This document shows positions 4,068 through 6,152 of a stretch of DNA of 6,152 nucleotides, in pieces. The stretch is taken from NCBI GenBank assembly GCA_934271265.1, contig CAKQRE010000040.1:1-6152 (forward strand). Reading direction: 5' to 3'. The notes under the pieces are model-generated. The model was not told the DNA's origin. It saw only the letters and a program-made list of their open reading frames with translations, and made no database searches. This DNA is from an uncultured Clostridia bacterium. GTDB taxonomy: Bacteria; Bacillota; Clostridia; Christensenellales; Borkfalkiaceae. The position numbers were made by a program, and so were the translations under genes. Within the stretch, counting starts at the first letter, position 1; the number at the start of each line of letters is the position of its first letter.

Positions 4068-5798
4068 ATGGATTACAGAGTCATTTACGATAATTGGATC
4101 ACGAGTCCCTATCTGTGCGCGGAAGGTCTTGCCGAACTGACTGCCATCAAAGACGATCCGAAAGAGATCGAATATGCTTTCGGCGCGGAACTCGAATTCG
4201 GCACCGCCGGAATGCGCGGGTTGATCGGTTACGGAACGAATAAAATGAATATTTATACCGTGCGTCGGGCTACGCAGGGTCTGGCGGAATTTATCAAGGC
4301 GAACGGTCCGCAGGCGATGCGGCGCGGCGTGGCGATCTCATACGATACGAGAAACAAGTCGACGGAATTTGCGAAAGCTTCCGCCGGGGTGTTGCTTGCC
4401 AACGGGATCAAAGTTTATATTTATCCCGAACCGAGACCGGTTCCCATGCTTTCTTATGCCGTGAGAAAAACGAACGCCTTTGCCGGGATCATGATCACCG
4501 CGTCGCACAATCCGAAAGAATATAACGGGTATAAGGTGTATGGCGAGGACGGGGCGCAGATGTCCCCCGAAGCCACGGCGGAAGTGGTGAAATATATTTC
4601 CGCCATCACCGATTATTTTTCGGTGAAAGAAGCGGAGATCAAAGGGATCGCTCCCCGCAATTCTTCCGAAAACCTCGTCGTTTTCGGGAAATTTTTCGAA
4701 AGAGGGTATTACAACGAGATCCTTAAGCTGACCCTTTCCCCCAAGGCGGTGAAAAAGGTCGGAAAAGCAATCAGGATCGTATATACTCCCGTTCACGGCA
4801 GCGGTTACGTCCCCGTGACGACCATTCTGAAAAAAATGAAGATCAACGCGACGGTCGTAGAGGAACAGGCAAAGCCGGATATCAACTTCTCTACGGTAGC
4901 CGTGCCCAATCCCGAGTTTAAAGAGACCCTTTCCATGGGAATTGCTCTTGCCGATAAGATCAAGGCGGACGTCGTTTTCGGCACCGATCCCGACTGTGAT
5001 CGTCTCGGCGTTGCCATCCGTGACGACAAGGGAGAGTTCTTTGCTCTGACGGGAAATCAGACGGGGATCCTTCTGCTCGATTATATCCTGCAGCGGATGA
5101 AAACCGAAAACAAACTTCCCGCAAACGGGGTCGTCGTAAAGAGTTTCGTTTCCACGGGAATGGCAAAGCTGATCTGTCAGGGGTACGGCGTAGAGCTCGT
5201 CGAAACGCCCGTCGGATTCAAATTTATCGGCGAAAAGATCAAGGAATACGAAAAAACGGGAGCGAAGACCTTCCTTTTCGGGTTTGAAGAAAGCTGCGGG
5301 TATCTCCGCGGAACGCACGCCCGCGATAAGGACGCCGTCGTGGCGAGCATGCTTTTTGCCGAAATGTGTTGCTATTATCAATATATAGGTAAAACGGTTT
5401 ACGGGAGACTTTGCGAAATTTACGAGAAGTTCGGTTACGTGCTGGACGAAACGGACAGCATTAAATACTCCGGACTTTCCGCAATGAACGAAATGAACGC
5501 GGCGGTCGACCGCATGCGCGGAAAAACCGTTTCTTCGATCGGGATTTTTGCCGTGGACGCGGTACGCGACTATCTCTCCGGCGTCCGTACGTGCGGGAAA
5601 GATACGGTTGCTCTCGATATCAAAGGGGTGAATTGTCTGTATTACGAATTGCAGATAGGCGGATTTATCTGTCTTCGTCCGAGTGGAACGGAACCGAAAT
5701 TGAAGATCTATTATTCGGTGCGCGCCAAGGATAAGGAAAGGGCGGAGAAAGAGCTTGCCGAACTGAAAGAGAATTTCAATAAAATGCTGGCGGAATGA
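4068..5798 (+). CDS. Alpha-phosphoglucomutase / phosphomannomutase (PgcA-like)
   Basis: This 576-residue alpha-D-phosphohexomutase interconverts sugar 6- and 1-phosphates, most likely glucose, linking glycolysis to UDP-glucose, glycan and glycogen synthesis in the cytoplasm. All four domain signatures are present. Near the N-terminus is FGTAGMRG (44-51). The phosphoserine loop TASHNPKEYNGYK (144-156) has catalytic Ser146. The metal site DPDCDR (307-312) has three aspartates. The sugar-binding loop GFEESCGY is at 405-412, and the C-terminal phosphate-binding loop RPSGTEPKLK at 537-546. Length matches Bacillota PgcA-type enzymes of about 580 residues, so it is complete. The start is fixed by GGAGG (4059-4063) four bases upstream. 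It has its own promoter and terminator, so it is a single-gene unit. Preference for glucose or mannose phosphate cannot be settled from motifs. Confidence 0.95.
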   Translation: MDYRVIYDNWITSPYLCAEGLAELTAIKDDPKEIEYAFGAELEFGTAGMRGLIGYGTNKMNIYTVRRATQGLAEFIKANGPQAMRRGVAISYDTRNKSTEFAKASAGVLLANGIKVYIYPEPRPVPMLSYAVRKTNAFAGIMITASHNPKEYNGYKVYGEDGAQMSPEATAEVVKYISAITDYFSVKEAEIKGIAPRNSSENLVVFGKFFERGYYNEILKLTLSPKAVKKVGKAIRIVYTPVHGSGYVPVTTILKKMKINATVVEEQAKPDINFSTVAVPNPEFKETLSMGIALADKIKADVVFGTDPDCDRLGVAIRDDKGEFFALTGNQTGILLLDYILQRMKTENKLPANGVVVKSFVSTGMAKLICQGYGVELVETPVGFKFIGEKIKEYEKTGAKTFLFGFEESCGYLRGTHARDKDAVVASMLFAEMCCYYQYIGKTVYGRLCEIYEKFGYVLDETDSIKYSGLSAMNEMNAAVDRMRGKTVSSIGIFAVDAVRDYLSGVRTCGKDTVALDIKGVNCLYYELQIGGFICLRPSGTEPKLKIYYSVRAKDKERAEKELAELKENFNKMLAE

Positions 5799-5840
5799 TC
5801 GGCGCGTCGGTCGCGCACGTTCCGTATTGCGGTCGGTTTG

Positions 5841-5897
5841 CCGCGCCTGCCTCTCCACGGAAGGAACGATCTTCCGCAAAGAGGCAGGCGCGGTTTT
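5841..5897 (+). terminator. Two-part hairpin terminator after phosphoglucomutase gene
   Basis: A perfect 14-bp GC-rich stem pairs CCGCGCCTGCCTCT (5841-5854) with AGAGGCAGGCGCGG (5880-5893), followed by TTTT (5894-5897). Inside its loop a second hairpin pairs CGGAAG (5858-5863) with CTTCCG (5871-5876) around seven bases. The U-tract is short but the stem is very strong. It insulates the gene from the strong promoter beginning about 60 bp downstream. Confidence 0.85.
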
Positions 5898-5920
5898 CCT
5901 TCGGCTGAAAAAAGTTTCGG

Positions 5921-5987
5921 ATAAAATCAAGAAATTTAACTTTTTTCAAAAAAATCGCTTGACATCTCCTTTTTAATGTGTTATTAT
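5921..5987 (+). promoter_or_regulatory. Strong rRNA-type promoter with UP-like A/T tract
   Basis: TTGACA (5959-5964) is a perfect -35 and TATTAT (5982-5987) a five-of-six -10, with 17 bp between. The region just upstream (about 5921-5955) is dominated by A and T runs, as in UP elements that raise rRNA promoter output. Transcription would start near 5994. No start codon with an SD follows before the window ends, which supports a stable-RNA transcript. Confidence 0.8.
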
Positions 5988-6152
5988 AGGTAGGCTTTCA
6001 ATTGAGAGCGATCTTGCGGGCGCAAGATACAAGAAGATTGACAACTGCATAGAAAGTTATTAATAATAAGAGATTAGTAACGAGTTTAACTTTAAAATAA
6101 AGTACAGAAGGCAAAAAACTTTAAAATATCTAAAAGATTTAAGGTTAATACG
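5988..6152 (+). other. Probable rRNA operon leader, reaching the 5' edge of 23S rRNA
   Basis: The transcript has no open frame of note. ATCTTGC (6011-6017) and GCAAGAT (6022-6028) form a perfect hairpin with a GGGC loop. TTGACAACTGCATAG (6038-6052) resembles the boxA-type antitermination segment found in Bacillota rRNA leaders and in 16S-23S spacers. AACTTTAAAATA occurs twice (6088-6099, 6117-6128). The last bases, GGTTAATACG (6143-6152), resemble the usual 5' start of 23S rRNA (GGTTAAG...) and do not resemble the approach to 16S rRNA. Ten bases are too few to call the gene itself. Confidence 0.6.
6038..6066 (+). promoter_or_regulatory. Possible second (P2-like) promoter in the rRNA leader
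   Basis: A perfect TTGACA (6038-6043) is followed 17 bp later by TAATAA (6061-6066), a weak -10. Tandem promoters spaced like this are usual in Bacillota rRNA operons. The same bases also read as the boxA-like element, and the two readings cannot be separated by eye. Confidence 0.3.

Noticed and set aside
4338..5930. 530-residue minus-strand open frame opposite phosphoglucomutase
   Set aside because: It is antisense to a complete enzyme with all catalytic motifs, and crosses that gene's terminator; it is a codon-bias shadow.
6011..6052. tRNA gene in the rRNA leader
   Set aside because: Only one hairpin is present; there is no cloverleaf, T-arm GGTTCGA-type sequence or acceptor stem.

Overview
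The window looks like chromosomal DNA from a low- to mid-GC member of the Bacillota, most likely an uncultured gut-type Clostridia lineage. This rests on several things: sigma-A promoters with 17-bp spacers, AGGAGG-type ribosome binding sites, a membrane-anchored XRE regulator of a kind common in Clostridia, and an rRNA-type promoter and leader at the right edge. I cannot name the genus. Housekeeping genes dominate, and I do not see a defence island, CRISPR array, prophage or transposase gene.

Layout. Positions 1-670 are gene-free and packed with repeats: two tandem 80-bp units, a long imperfect hairpin, and several copies of a dispersed repeat built around GAGATTCTTC...CAGAATGACA. A promoter at 671-699 opens a leader that carries 21-bp phased repeats (719-836). 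It leads into a two-gene operon on the + strand: a membrane-anchored XRE-type regulator (885-1490) and a small secreted four-cysteine protein of unknown function (1506-1994). A further repeat-family hairpin (2004-2089) and a perfect bidirectional terminator (2101-2135) end this operon and also the convergent one.

The minus-strand operon runs from a promoter at 3902-3930 through a leader of about 135 nt containing three TTCCGGAA palindromes. It encodes a polyprenyl-phosphate-type family 2 glycosyltransferase (2803-3759) overlapping uracil-DNA glycosylase ung (2148-2819). Divergently, a near-consensus promoter (3980-4008) drives a single-gene unit for an alpha-phosphoglucomutase/phosphomannomutase (4068-5798), closed by a strong two-part hairpin terminator (5841-5897).

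The right edge has an A/T-rich UP-like tract, a near-perfect promoter (5959-5987) and a leader with a boxA-like sequence. The last ten bases resemble the 5' end of 23S rRNA. If that reading is right, a 23S gene is transcribed here without a 16S gene immediately upstream.

The genes do not form one pathway. Phosphoglucomutase (sugar-1-phosphate supply) and the lipid-linked glycosyltransferase could both serve cell-envelope glycan synthesis, and ung repairs DNA. The least explained part is the XRE membrane regulator, its secreted partner and their phased-repeat leader.
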